This document shows, piece by piece, positions 12,197-58,593 of a stretch of 64,000 bases of DNA. Both the position numbers and the translations under genes were made by a program. Numbering within the stretch: position 1 is the first letter of the stretch; each line of letters opens with the position of its first letter. The stretch lies in assembly GCF_037975245.1 (NCBI RefSeq), contig NC_092562.1, positions 29,151,554 to 29,215,553 of the forward strand, read 5' to 3'. This stretch comes from Apostichopus japonicus (Eukaryota; Echinodermata; Holothuroidea; Aspidochirotida; Stichopodidae). A model generated the notes under the pieces. That model was not told the DNA's origin. It did not search any database and saw only the letters and a program-made list of their open reading frames with translations.

Positions 12197-12696
12197 GCCA
12201 ATGTCCCGAAACGGGCAACATACCAAAGAATAAAGATGAGAACAGTAAACAATAAAAAAAAAACAATTACAACAAAAATTAGCTTAGGTTTAACTGGTGA
12301 CGTCTCTGTCTCTTATAGTCAGTGTTACTGTATACATACTGAGAAGCAAGTCATATCTTTTCACATCTTTTCATGTCATTCTCTAGAACAAGTTATGGAG
12401 GCTATTCTGGAAAAAGCCTTCTCTCAAAGAAAACAAAAACAATTAAATAATGGATAACTTAATGAAATATGCATTGAATTGAGATAATATTGTTATATAT
12501 GATATTAATATATCTTAATATACTCTTGGTTTCAGATATCAATGGCTGCCAGTTTCAACACTTGTACAATAACATCAAGACTAGAACTGACTTTCAGTAC
12601 CTTACCCACTCTGCTATGAGAAACCTCTTGAATTCACTTGAAGAGCAAGGATTAGTGATTAGCTGCAATAATTATCAGTTCTTGCCAGTAAGATAA
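5228..12696 (+). CDS. STN1: STN1 (OBFC1), CST telomere complex subunit, complete
   Basis: STN1 joins CTC1 and TEN1 in the nuclear CST complex, which binds single-stranded DNA, recruits polymerase alpha-primase and fills in the telomeric C-strand. Eight coding exons (5228-5381, 6564-6659, 7606-7680, 8380-8523, 9044-9189, 9683-9829, 11504-11696, 12536-12696) join without frame breaks to 371 aa; human STN1 is 368. Residues about 22-40 (DPLFSCCCNLFIKDILDLRP) match the family N-terminus. The OB fold spans about 50-165, with the hallmark VDDGTGVISCVCWK at 84-97 and IGDLVNIRGKLIIYRE. Winged-helix segments follow: LKNGVKHLLEKGHIFK in exon 7, and exon 8 ends in the last helix-turn-helix. An acceptor-like TTACCAG just before the ATG suggests a 5' UTR intron. 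Homology is from memory of the family. Confidence 0.95.
5382..6563 (+). other. STN1: STN1 intron 1
   Basis: AT-rich intron. A short phrase near 1945-1978 (ATGCAAGTAGACC.GCCATTG) reappears near 5636-5655, so a small dispersed repeat is present on both sides of the STN1 start. No other feature seen. Confidence 0.6.
6564..6659 (+). CDS. STN1: STN1 coding exon 2
   Basis: The acceptor is CATTACAG and the donor GCAG|GTATTC. It codes VFVYKNHPIRWVTTMGIIVK, the first strands of the OB fold (human: VFLYNGHPIK). Phase 1 at both ends. Confidence 0.93.
6888..7165. repeat. Dispersed repeat with ATATGGCGCTTTACTG / CTCAAAGCACTTCAC motif
   Basis: Lies in STN1 intron 2 (6660-7605). The pair 'ATATGGCGCTTTA' and 'TCTCAAAGCACTTCACA' followed by A-rich, internally repetitive sequence (AAATTATTACAGC repeated) is typical of a widespread interspersed repeat of marine invertebrates. 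Family not identified. Confidence 0.45.
7606..7680 (+). CDS. STN1: STN1 coding exon 3
   Basis: The acceptor is TTTTTTTTCAG and the donor GGAG|GTGAAC. It codes the hallmark OB-fold segment VDDGTGVISCVCWK. Phase 1 at both ends. Confidence 0.94.
7681..8379 (+). other. STN1: STN1 intron 3
   Basis: Contains a 13-base C run at about 7949-7961 within a CpG-poor, otherwise unremarkable intron. No coding or mobile feature recognised. Confidence 0.6.
8380..8523 (+). CDS. STN1: STN1 coding exon 4
   Basis: The acceptor is CAATTTCAG and the donor TATG|GTAAGT. It codes the helix MENWHLEQLSCLEIGD and the strand VNIRGKLIIYREMKQISAFS, the C-terminal half of the OB fold. Confidence 0.94.
8524..9043 (+). other. 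STN1: STN1 intron 4
   Basis: 520 bp of AT-rich intron. I see nothing in it beyond splice signals. Confidence 0.6.
9044..9189 (+). CDS. STN1: STN1 coding exon 5
   Basis: The acceptor is ACACAACAG with exon start GTAAAG. It codes KVVDPSHTLEVRGMQDQVL, with VYDNP corresponding to VYDQP in vertebrates. It ends in phase 0 at CATG|GTAGGT. The preferred acceptor is fixed by reading frame; an upstream TTTCTTTCAG at 9004-9013 would break the frame. Confidence 0.9.
9205..9690 (+). repeat. STN1: ~99-bp minisatellite in STN1 intron 5 that copies the exon 6 acceptor
   Basis: Five units spaced 97-101 bp apart, each with AGATCTGTATATGTC-like and CCTTTCAACAACCTTTCATTC segments, then ATTTCCTGTTCGTAG|GAAGG. 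The final unit is the true exon 6 acceptor (AG at 9681-9682). The four earlier units carry the same acceptor at 9285-9286, 9383-9384, 9483-9484 and 9583-9584, each followed by GAAG|GTATA, which resembles a donor. The array fills almost the whole intron. Confidence 0.92.
9683..9829 (+). CDS. STN1: STN1 coding exon 6
   Basis: 49 codons, phase 0 at both ends, from EGISQEVAEK to EEFINGK. The acceptor CTGTTCATAG is the last unit of a minisatellite in intron 5. The donor is GAAAG|GTATGG. It codes the linker between the OB fold and the first winged helix (LYELETVPDIYKVCCQP; human LEMVESLLSLANQP). Confidence 0.9.
10392..10943. repeat. Minisatellite, ~34-bp unit, about 16 copies
   Basis: Unit close to TGTTTACATAAGTGCGATGC plus CTATAATATTGTTG, in STN1 intron 6 (9830-11503). 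The rest of this intron shows no recognisable feature. Confidence 0.88.
11504..11696 (+). CDS. STN1: STN1 coding exon 7
   Basis: The acceptor is CATATTTTAG and the donor AGAAT|GTAAGT. It codes the first winged-helix domain: SEQIALALKNGVKHLLEKG, then LLHLTTANKDLRDVTCRILR. Confidence 0.94.
12148..12195. repeat. (TA)n microsatellite in STN1 intron 7
   Basis: About 24 TA dinucleotides. The flanks share a near-repeat (ACATACTGAGAAGCAA at about 12015 and 12337), so a short duplicated block surrounds it. Confidence 0.9.
12536..12696 (+). CDS. STN1: STN1 coding exon 8 (terminal)
   Basis: The acceptor is CTTGGTTTCAG. It codes GCQFQHLYNNIKTRTDF and the final helix to FLPVR, stop TAA at 12694-12696. 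An AATAAA overlaps the stop and is probably too early to be the polyadenylation signal. Confidence 0.92.
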
Positions 12697-12839
12697 TAAA
12701 CAGTGAAAAAAGAAACATCTTACCTTCAAATTATGTGAGCTAACTGTATAGGAAGATTTAATGGTAGAACAAACCCATTGAAAGAATGAAATTGCTAAAG
12801 ACTGGTGTATTTACTTATTATACATTGTGACACCTTCCA

Positions 12840-13145
12840 GTACTTGGAAAATATTGTAATAGGCAGGCAGGCATTAATTCTACGACGGTTAAGCGAGGGC
12901 TGATGGATTACAACTTTCATGTCAGGTGGCTTCCAATCCAACATTATAACACAAATTTGGAATCTATTCAATTTTAGAAAGTTATTTTAGATGGGAAAAC
13001 CATAGATTGTTCTTGGATGAAAGCCCACCTTACTATGACCCGACCGGGGATCGAACCCGGAACCTCCCGATTGCTAAGCCTCATTTGCTAAGCTTCAATC
13101 GCCACCGCCTTTATCAACTCGGCCACAGCACCGGCATAGTATGAC
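12840..13145 (-). mobile_element. tRNA(Ser/Leu)-like SINE
   Basis: Read on the minus strand, 13145-13030 has an A-box-like TGTGGCCGAGTTGATAAAGG, an extended variable-arm region and a B box GGTTCGATCCCC in a CCGGG/CCCGG T-arm. The acceptor stem does not pair well, so this is a SINE head rather than a working tRNA gene. A nonrepetitive body (lower coordinates) follows. The boundary at 12840 is approximate. Confidence 0.65.
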
Positions 13146-13199
13146 ACTTTGAATCGGCAAAGGTTGGTCATCCCTGATTATGAGAAGCAACACAGTGAA

Positions 13200-13290
13200 A
13201 CATGTGCGTACATAGCAAAAGACCTTAATGGCTTGAATGAGATTTGAACCTGTGACCTCAAGATTATAAATCCTGAGCCATTAATCCCTT
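13200..13290 (-). mobile_element. Degenerate tRNA-like sequence (SINE head?)
   Basis: The minus strand reads ATGGCTCAGGATTTATAATC then GAGGTCACAGGTTCAAATCTC, which resembles an anticodon arm plus a B box. The D arm is missing. It is adjacent to the other tRNA-like SINE. Confidence 0.4.
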
Positions 13291-13391
13291 TAATAGTTAG
13301 TGGTGACTGCATTCACATGTATAAACTCATCCAGTCTGTCCTTCACTTTTCCAGTTCATTTTCGTCCTTGTTTTAACTGTCTGAATTGTTC

Positions 13392-13461
13392 ACGTAAATT
13401 TATGTTAAAAACAGTCAGCGTAAATTTATGTTAAAAACAGTCAGCGTAAATTTATGTTAAA
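13392..13461. repeat. 26-bp direct repeat, 2.7 copies
   Basis: CGTAAATTTATGTTAAAAAC plus AGTCAG repeated in tandem in the STN1/receptor intergenic region. Confidence 0.8.
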
Positions 13462-15462
13462 GCAATCAACAAGGTTAATAAGCAGTTAAATGCATATGAC
13501 GTGACATGATGACTTTGCATAACTCTAAAGAGAAACTTTTTGAAAAGACCCTTAAAACATTGTATGATTATGCTTGAGTCTTGTGCTTTTGAGTTAGGAA
13601 AGTCTTAACGATAATATTAGTCTCTTTTGCATCTCTGTGGAACAAGTAACTCATGATCAGAGAAAATAATTGCAAATATTTTAAACAAATTGTATCAAAG
13701 AGTAAAGAAATGAATGTCTAAAATGGGATTTAATCCATGAGGTAAATGTTATGTGGAAAGAGTCGACAATAAATGAACCTGAAATAATTTGACTTCATGT
13801 TGTCATTAGTAACTAATGTATTCCTGTCCAATCAGTAATTGAATTTAGCATCTCATCACAGGTGTTTATTCAGTTCAAGTCCTGTATTTCTGTCACTCTG
13901 TTTATGAAGCAAGTTTGAAAGTTTCCATATATGGAAGTATAAAACTGGTTTGTTTTGGTAAGCCTCACAATTGTATTTATTTTATTTTTATATCAGTACT
14001 GTTTATTCACTGCATGTACAGGCTTCCACTCACACCACAGGCCTTTATTAGTACTATAATGAATACTTCAGCTTATTAAGAGAATCAGTGATGTGTTATA
14101 GGAAACTTAAATCATTCAAATTCATTGTTGTACACAGACCCTTTGTTTGTTCAGAGATTCATGATTCTTGCTAGCGTTGTAATCTCCCAGAATTGCTCTT
14201 ATCCGAAATGTCATCATTAAGTAATTCGTTTTCCATGTTTGATAATCTTAAGACCCTTACCATAACAAACTTAATCAGCATCACTGAAAGATGGTCAGCT
14301 TCAGGTATAATTCAGTAAGGTCTTTTAACTTTTGGGATGGAATTTGCATCATCGACCACAGCTCAACACATCAGTTAAAGCAATGTTTTCCAATTAGGAG
14401 ATATGTCAATTTATGTTCTGCTAATATAACTGGTAGTTCATCAGACTTTAACACACACTTCAATTATTCCACTTGCACCGACATTATTTTTTTGAATAGC
14501 AGCAAGATATTAATGGTTACATAATGCTTATAATAATGATTATCACCCAGGCACTTTATACATTCAGTCGGAACGTCATGCGACCCTTAGACAGAGCTCA
14601 CTGCTTAAGCAAAACCAAATACTCTGTCCTTATTCACAGTGAACTTGAACAGTCAGTCTAATGAGAATCATTGTATAAATTAGGATTTAGGCTTTGTGAA
14701 AAAAAGAAATATTTTAAAATGTTTTAACGGGAACGTGGGAATAATTCATAGGAGTATAAAATAGTTATGAAACTATGTATTAAGGACCTCTACACATATA
14801 TTTCCTGGCATGATCGCAAACTTCAAGGTTTTTTTTAATTTTCTGGTTCTTTTTCTCAGTGTTCCCGCCGCATTCGACATTATCCTTAAGTGGTTAGGAC
14901 TGAATCCTTAGTATGTACAAATTAACTTATTATGATCTATGTGCTTTCTGTATTAGACCCTGCTATGTAACACATACAGGCACAGAAGGCATTCGTTAAC
15001 TCTTTTCCAATCGTCGATGATGATAATGATGATTATAATGGATGGTTTGAAAGCCAGAGGTTTTGTTTAAAGTAGTAAGCTAAAAATCACTGACAAAGAA
15101 AACTTCTTTCCATTTATGTTCTCTCTTTTATTTCTTTTATAAACATTAAATAGTGGGATAGTTGAGGTTTTATTTAAGTTGTAAGCTAACACACCCTATG
15201 AAAAAAACAACGCTTCTATCCATTAACGTTCTCTTTTTATATTTCTTTTAAAGACATTAAATTGAATTTATAAAGATGGAAACGGGAAACAAACTAATTT
15301 ATGTTGAAATGTTGGTTTAATTTTTTTTCAAAATCACTGAGCTCCTTTAATTGGTTCAGGATAACATTTCTAAAGAAAAAGAGTTTATAAACCACATACT
15401 TTGCTTTCTTTTGGCTCCTGGACATCGCTTCAGACTTTAATAACTTTCTTTTCAAGTGCAAT
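13462..15462. other. Intergenic region, nothing recognised
   Basis: AT-rich sequence downstream of STN1 with many stops in all frames. Part of the STN1 3' UTR may reach into 12697-13800; an AATAAA lies at about 13768. No gene or mobile element recognised. Confidence 0.5.
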
Positions 15463-15530
15463 GAGGGATAAAATAAGTTCTAATTTGGAACACCCCTTGG
15501 ATCTGGATTGTAGAAACATATTTATATATA

Positions 15531-15566
<36 letters not shown>

Positions 15567-15942
15567 TTGATTCTCAGAGACGTTTGCTTTCCTCGTGATG
15601 TTCTGAAAGTCAATTCATTTAAATCCAGACAGGTTCGGTATTTATCTAGAAGTGGACCAGCGGCTATGTTCAAATGTAGGAAACATGACCATACCAAACT
15701 AGATTTTATTGAGGGATAAAATAAGTTCTAATTTGGAACACCAGTTGGATCTGGATTGTTCTAGAAACATATTTATATATATATATATATATATGCAATG
15801 ATTCTCAGAAACGTTTGCTTTGCTCGTGATGCTCTGAAAGTCAATTCATTTAAATCCAGACAGGTTCGGTATTTATCTAGAAGTGGACCAGCGGCTATGT
15901 TCAAATGTAGGAAACATCACCATACCAAACTAGATTTCATTG
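15463..15942. repeat. Tandem duplication of a ~248-bp block
   Basis: Copy 1 (15463-15710) and copy 2 (15711-about 15942) both start GAGGGATAAAATAAGTTC, contain a (TA)n run of different length, and continue through TCCAGACAGGTTCGGTATTT to CATACCAAACTAGATTT. Few base differences are visible outside the TA runs. Confidence 0.9.
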
Positions 15943-17667
15943 TGTCGCAATACAATGCTACACATGTGACGATGTGTTTACGTTGATACTTTTGTCAATA
16001 AGAGTTGGAAGGATATGTATAAGATAGTAAAAATGAATTGTTTAATGTTATATTTAAAGGATTCTTTATCTTTCTTGTGTTTATCTTGATGTATTGTATA
16101 ATCGGCAAAAGTATACATATTTTAGGTATAAAGTTAGCAAACTCAATTCAAAGGGATTCTTGATGAGTGCTGCGCTTAAGCCTACTTCATTTCTTTTGAC
16201 AAAGATTTAATTGTGATTAAAAATCAAGTTGGGAGAACCGTTGAACTATTGGCTGGAAAGGGGTGGTGTGAAGCCAATACACACTAGAAAACCAATCCTT
16301 CAAAGTTTATGGCATCTTCAGTATAGGACAAAATGATATTTCATTTAACTTCAAAATTGCCACACGTGCATATTATGAAGCTTAAATGATTTCATTCCTG
16401 TAGTTGTTTCTAGTGTAAAGTTGCTAGAATACCCTTCCCCCCCTGCCCCCCCCCCCGTCACCCGGTGTGCTGCACTCTCGAACATTGAAAGAAATAACCA
16501 ACATTCTACAGAACATCGATTTTGTCAAACAAGGTTCTTTGCTTCGGCTGGACATTCATGATTCTATCACGCTGACCATAACGTTCTATTTCTATTTTCC
16601 CTTATCTTTGGTGACTGCTCTATTAACTTTCCGGTTTCAAGGATGGTATATCTTTTAGATGAAACATGAGAGAATAAAGACAGAATATTCACTAGTGATT
16701 CTTGCATCTTCTAATTTCAAGTGAAAAGCCTTTGTCAACTCGATAGGATGTGTATGCATACAGAAACGAAATGTTCAGTGATTAGATACTAAGCTTAAAT
16801 CAATATAAAAGTAGGACGTTCGTACAAGATAAACATGAAAGGAATATATGTTAAGAATGAGTTTTCTTCCGTTCCTGCGAAGATATCTCTTCTGCAAGCT
16901 TGCATTAAAATTAAGACGCCTGCGTCTTCAAACCTCATATTCCATAACATTGCACATAATGTCCCGACACCGCTCCAAAGGATATTCATTCCTTATTACT
17001 AAGTTGGTAACGTAATAACTGTGCCATAGGGAATTCCATTCTTAAAATTCATTCAAGTTGCTACTTTACCAATTACCATTACCATTCTGAGAAAAAAAGA
17101 TTATATTACTTTTTTTTCAAATTCAAATTTGTAAAATCTCCCGTATCTTAGTTTGTATTCCTACATGGTGCTCAATTAAGAACCATTCTACTTTTTTGTA
17201 CTCCATGAAATTTTATTATTCTTTACATTTTTCTTTGAAAGAAATCAGTGCCATTTTCACCATTCTTACTCGTAACGCAATCTAATCCTCATTCTTAAAT
17301 AGGTTTAAAAGAACAATTTTTTTTCACACTGCGAACAAAATAATAAAATCACTCTACAGCTCAAAGTGCCATGTTTCTTAACATTCGTAAACCGGGAAAG
17401 TACCGTACTGAAAGGGCCATAATGACTTTGTCTTTATTTAAATTAGCATGCAGTACCTGCATGGGCTCAGTTAAGAAACAAACAGTTAAATGGAGTTAAT
17501 GGAATTCTCTACAGATGTATTGAAAAGTAAAAAAAAAAAAAAAAATACTTGAAACTCGAATCAAAGGTATAAGTGCATATATGCATTTACCTCGACATCC
17601 ATGATCAATCGGTTGATAAACGTTCAGTTGGGGTTTTTTCTGATGCGTATGGGGCAATGCACATAAT
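15943..17667. other. Intergenic region, nothing recognised
   Basis: AT-rich with C-runs at about 16437-16456. It may include the 3' UTR and polyadenylation region of the minus-strand receptor gene at its upper end. No coding signal found. Confidence 0.5.
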
Positions 17668-17675
17668 CGTGTACC

Positions 17676-17750
17676 CAGCACTGGATTAACGCAGGGGACG
17701 GGCAACAGGGGCACGTACCCCGGGCCTACCACAAGCTTAATCCGACCCTA
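17676..17750. mobile_element. 75-bp miniature hAT-type element with 8-bp TSD
   Basis: Flanked by exact 8-bp direct repeats CGTGTACC (17668-17675 and 17751-17758). The left end CAGCACTGGATTAA and the right end read inverted, TAGGGTCGGATTAAG, form imperfect terminal inverted repeats sharing GGATTAA. An 8-bp duplication and ends of this kind are hAT features. Confidence 0.75.
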
Positions 17751-17862
17751 CGTGTACCAGTAATATATTATATTGTTATGTGCAACTTGTGTTTATTCTC
17801 TTGAGTTTAATGATGGTGCATGTTTATCAACCTTGCAATGCTCATCATGTTTTCTTAGATCT

Positions 17863-17868
17863 TTTATT
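17863..17868 (-). promoter_or_regulatory. Candidate polyadenylation signal of the receptor gene
   Basis: AATAAA on the minus strand about 146 nt after the stop codon; a second lies at 17792-17797. Not distinguishable from chance in AT-rich DNA. Confidence 0.3.
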
Positions 17869-18013
17869 AATACTGCTTCAAAATTACAATAAGAAATAAA
17901 TAAATAATTTAAAAGGAAAATTGCAACTATACTTTACGATATATTGCATTGAAGACACCACCACCCAATATATTCTTTTCTAAAAACAAAAGTCAAAAAC
18001 AAACAAAAAATTA

Positions 18014-55281
<37,268 letters not shown>

Positions 55282-56327
55282 ATTACAACCTTGAACGTGA
55301 CATTGAAGCTGCAAGAGAAAGCTTTACGTCATCACAAGACCAGCGAAACGAATACTTCAATGATACTAACAGTCCCATCCTATACAACGATTCACCCCCT
55401 AGAGTGGAGAATGGAAGTGGGGGCGCAATAGCAGATTACTGACTAAGTTGTAAGGTGGCGTCATCGATATTCTTCCTCAGGACAGAATCAACAGCGAAAC
55501 ATTTTCTCGAACAGGAGTTATATGAGAGAAAGCTACTGAAAGCTCAAAACCCCTACAAGTATATAGAAGCATACACCATCTTTACAAATTATAAACATAT
55601 AATAAAATGAAGAAACCCAACACTCATCTCCCCCACCCCCCCCCTTTCCAGCTTATATACCCAACCCGCTCACATACTCTCGGGTTGACAAATTAAAGGT
55701 ATATATCATTGATTTTGCATAGGGTATTTCTTTTAATTGCGTTTAAAATATGTTACAGACTAATTTTCTTGACGTTGGTAGGCTGTTCCGAACAGTAGGC
55801 CCAGTATATTTAATATCATACTGAATTATTAGTAATCTTCAAAAAGGGATCCTATAATAATAAATATGTCTGGTATTGACAGCATGCCACTGATATAGGT
55901 AACAAATTACAAGAGGCTTAAAACATGACCACAGCAGCTTGAAACTTCACAATATCATCAAATTGAGGAATATGAAATCATTGGAAGATATGTTTGCTTG
56001 GAGTAATGTTCATCTGCAATATAAAGAACAATTATTTCTTTCCTGTATTGCATGAAGTAAAATCTATAAATGGCAGCGTCATATACGCAGACAGGAACAC
56101 AGTAAGCCATAGAAGGACGTAATAGACAATCATAGATAGTTAATGGAACCTTCCCGGGAACTACCGTACCTTCAATCTATAAGTTATACCAGCCCCTTTA
56201 ACAATTCTAATACAGGTATTATTTATGTGAGAAAACCAAATGATGTGTTTGGGATTTTGCAGTGTTGTCGGTGTGAGGGGCTTACTTGCTTTGCTGTTTA
56301 GAATTGTGCGGTGTCTGTCTGTGTAAG

Positions 56328-56699
56328 CATAGGCGTAGGAGGCGGGGGGGGGCTGTGGGGCTGCAGCCCCCCCCCCAAATTTGTTTTGTGAAAATTCGGG
56401 CAATATGCTGAGAATTTTTCGGGCACCTACTGAAAGAAAAATAATTTGCAGTGTGTTTTTCAATGGTTAAACTGATATGATGATTCTCATGATTTTTGTA
56501 ACGACTTCCCCAATAATTCTAACCAAATAACACGGCACATGATTGTATGTTATTGGCATGCGATGTAATAACCGATGCATGTCTATATGTGATGCACATT
56601 AAAATGTTGAACGCGCGCGGAAAATTTTGGTTATAATTTTCGGGCAAGTCGTTACAGCCCCCCCCCCCCCCCAATTCAATTTGGGCTCCTACGCCTATG
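56328..56699. mobile_element. hAT-like MITE, copy A, 372 bp
   Basis: Exact 8-bp target duplications TGTGTAAG flank it (56320-56327, 56700-56707). The terminal inverted repeats are CATAGGCGTAGGAG and CTCCTACGCCTATG. Interior features are G/C runs beside each end, TTTTCGGGCA segments and a GCGCGCGG stretch. Inserted in the LINE. Confidence 0.93.
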
Positions 56700-57372
56700 T
56701 GTGTAAGGACTAAGATGCATAGCAAAATGGTAATATGTCTAGAATTTTCTACTTTAGAGGAACCCCCTTCTGAAAAATTGGCATAACACGAGCGATTTTG
56801 AAATTATTTGGAACAAGACCTTGACTAAACGACATATTAATAATATGGGAAAGTGGTTACATATTTGCGGTAAATTGATACAGATTTTAAGATCATACAA
56901 GGAACCTCACCATGACCTGGTTCAGAATGTTATTCTTTAAAGAAGTAATGAGCTCAAAGATTGTATGTTCAGATATTAGAAATAAATATGATGAATTTGG
57001 ATTAGGGTTGTTTATATATTTATTTTCAAAGGAAAAATTATGATTTTCAGGATTTGTTTTCTCTAAACGATGGAGCCAATTTCTTTGGAAAAGGAATTAA
57101 ATGAATTACTGATATATTTTGCGTCAGAAATAATAGTGTCATTGAAAATATATCGATTGATATCAGTTATTATTTTGATCAAACATAATTACTGTACATA
57201 CATATTTTTAGCATTTCTAATCACTGACGTAAGACGATTGCGGAAACTTTTGAAATTCGTAAACAAAAATTGTCAGTGCGATGAATGAGATATTTTATAT
57301 GAATTGTTTTTTAATCTTACAAGATTGCATTATACCTGACGTGAGCCACTCATTTGTTGACTTTCGTCGATG

Positions 57373-57558
57373 TGAGTGAGTGAGTGAGTGAGTGAGTGAG
57401 TGAGTGAGTGAGTGAGTGAGTGAGTGAGTGAGTGAGTGAGTGAGTGAGTGAGTGAGTGAGTGAGTGAGTGAGTGAGTGAGTGAGTGAGTGAGTGAGTGAG
57501 TGAGTGAGTGAGTGAGTGAGTGAGTGAGTGAGTGAGTGAGTGAGTGAGTGAGTGAGTG
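57373..57558. repeat. (GAGT)n tetranucleotide repeat, about 46 copies
   Basis: Uninterrupted TGAG run lying inside the decayed LINE, between two parts of its linker. Confidence 0.97.
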
Positions 57559-57788
57559 ATTAATGGAAAACTAAATGCAATAGTAAATTCCTTGCAGGCC
57601 TCTGTGGCATTGCTATGATTATAAATGGCAGACCATTTTTCAGTTTAGATGACATTGTTAAAAAACAGCTAGCGTAAAAGCTTAGATTATACTAAATGTA
57701 TTTGGAGAATTTCACTTTCGTTGAGAGCACGAACAAGAAAATGATCTGAAATATCATCAATAATAATTATTGCAGTATATGGCTTGTT

Positions 57789-58190
57789 CATAGGCGTAGG
57801 AGCCCAGTTTGATTGGGGGGGGGGGGGGGGCTGTAACCACTTGCCCGAAAAATATAACCAAAATTTGTCACGCGCTTCGCGCGCATTCAACATCTTAATC
57901 TACATATCATATAGGCATGCATCGGTTATTGCATCGCATGCCAATAACATACAATCATATGCCGTGTTATTACCATTCCATATCAGTTACCATTTTTCGG
58001 GAAGTCGTTACAATAATAATGATAATAATGATATAAGTTCAACCATTGAAAAAAACATTGCAATTTATTTTTCTTTCAGTAGGTGCCCGAAAAATTATCC
58101 TCATATTGCCCAAATTTTCACAAAAATATTTGCTTGGGGGGGGGGGGGGGCTGCAGCACCCCAAGCCCCCCCCCTCCTCCTACGCATATG
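57789..58190. mobile_element. hAT-like MITE, copy B, 402 bp, opposite orientation to copy A
   Basis: Same ends as copy A (CATAGGCGTAGGAG and CTCCTACGCATATG). The interior matches copy A when inverted, for example CGCATGCCAATAACATACAA and GTAGGTGCCCGAAAAATTAT. Flanks GGCTTGTT (57781-57788) and CGCTTGTT (58191-58198) are an 8-bp target duplication with one change. Confidence 0.92.
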
Positions 58191-58593
58191 CGCTTGTTAA
58201 TTATATTAGTTAAAATAAGGACGAGTAGTGTTTCTGAAGATTCCGTCACCCTAGTAATTAACCTTTGAAGAGGGTAAAACCCGTACGAATGACCAATGTT
58301 TAAAAATTGTTTCGAATCATTTGAATTCAATAAATTAATATTTAAAGTCCCCATCAGAAAACAATCCGTTTTCGTGTTATTAAGCGACTCAATCATAATA
58401 TTGAGTAAGTCAGCGTACGTTTTGTAACACCATTCGGACAATAAATTGTTCCTACTGTGTGTGAGATATTAATAGAAGAGAATTCAATTACTAATGACAC
58501 AAGAAAACCATCCAGAAAAATGTTGATATCATCTCGAATCTTGTATTTAATATTTGAATTGATGTAAAGTGCAAACTTCACCACCCTTCCCTT

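Larger units (their letters stand above)
55690..58590 (-). mobile_element. Decayed CR1/Jockey-like LINE, interrupted by two MITEs and (GAGT)n
   Basis: Read on the minus strand from right to left. An APE-type endonuclease segment comes first (VKFALYINSNIKYKIRDD; FLMGTLNINLLN), then the DISDHF motif at about 57730. The linker follows (WSAIYNHSNATEACKEF), then WLTSGIMQS at about 57330 and reverse transcriptase N-terminal matches (SFSQGLVPNNFKIARVMPIF at about 56780). After the second MITE there is only a C-terminal portion (about 56160-56300), so the catalytic core is deleted. Stops and frameshifts are frequent, and it is not active. The outer limit at 55690 is approximate. Confidence 0.82.

Noticed and set aside
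13030-13145. Functional tRNA-Ser/Leu gene
   Set aside because: The T-arm is good, but the acceptor arms do not pair and the anticodon arm is disordered.
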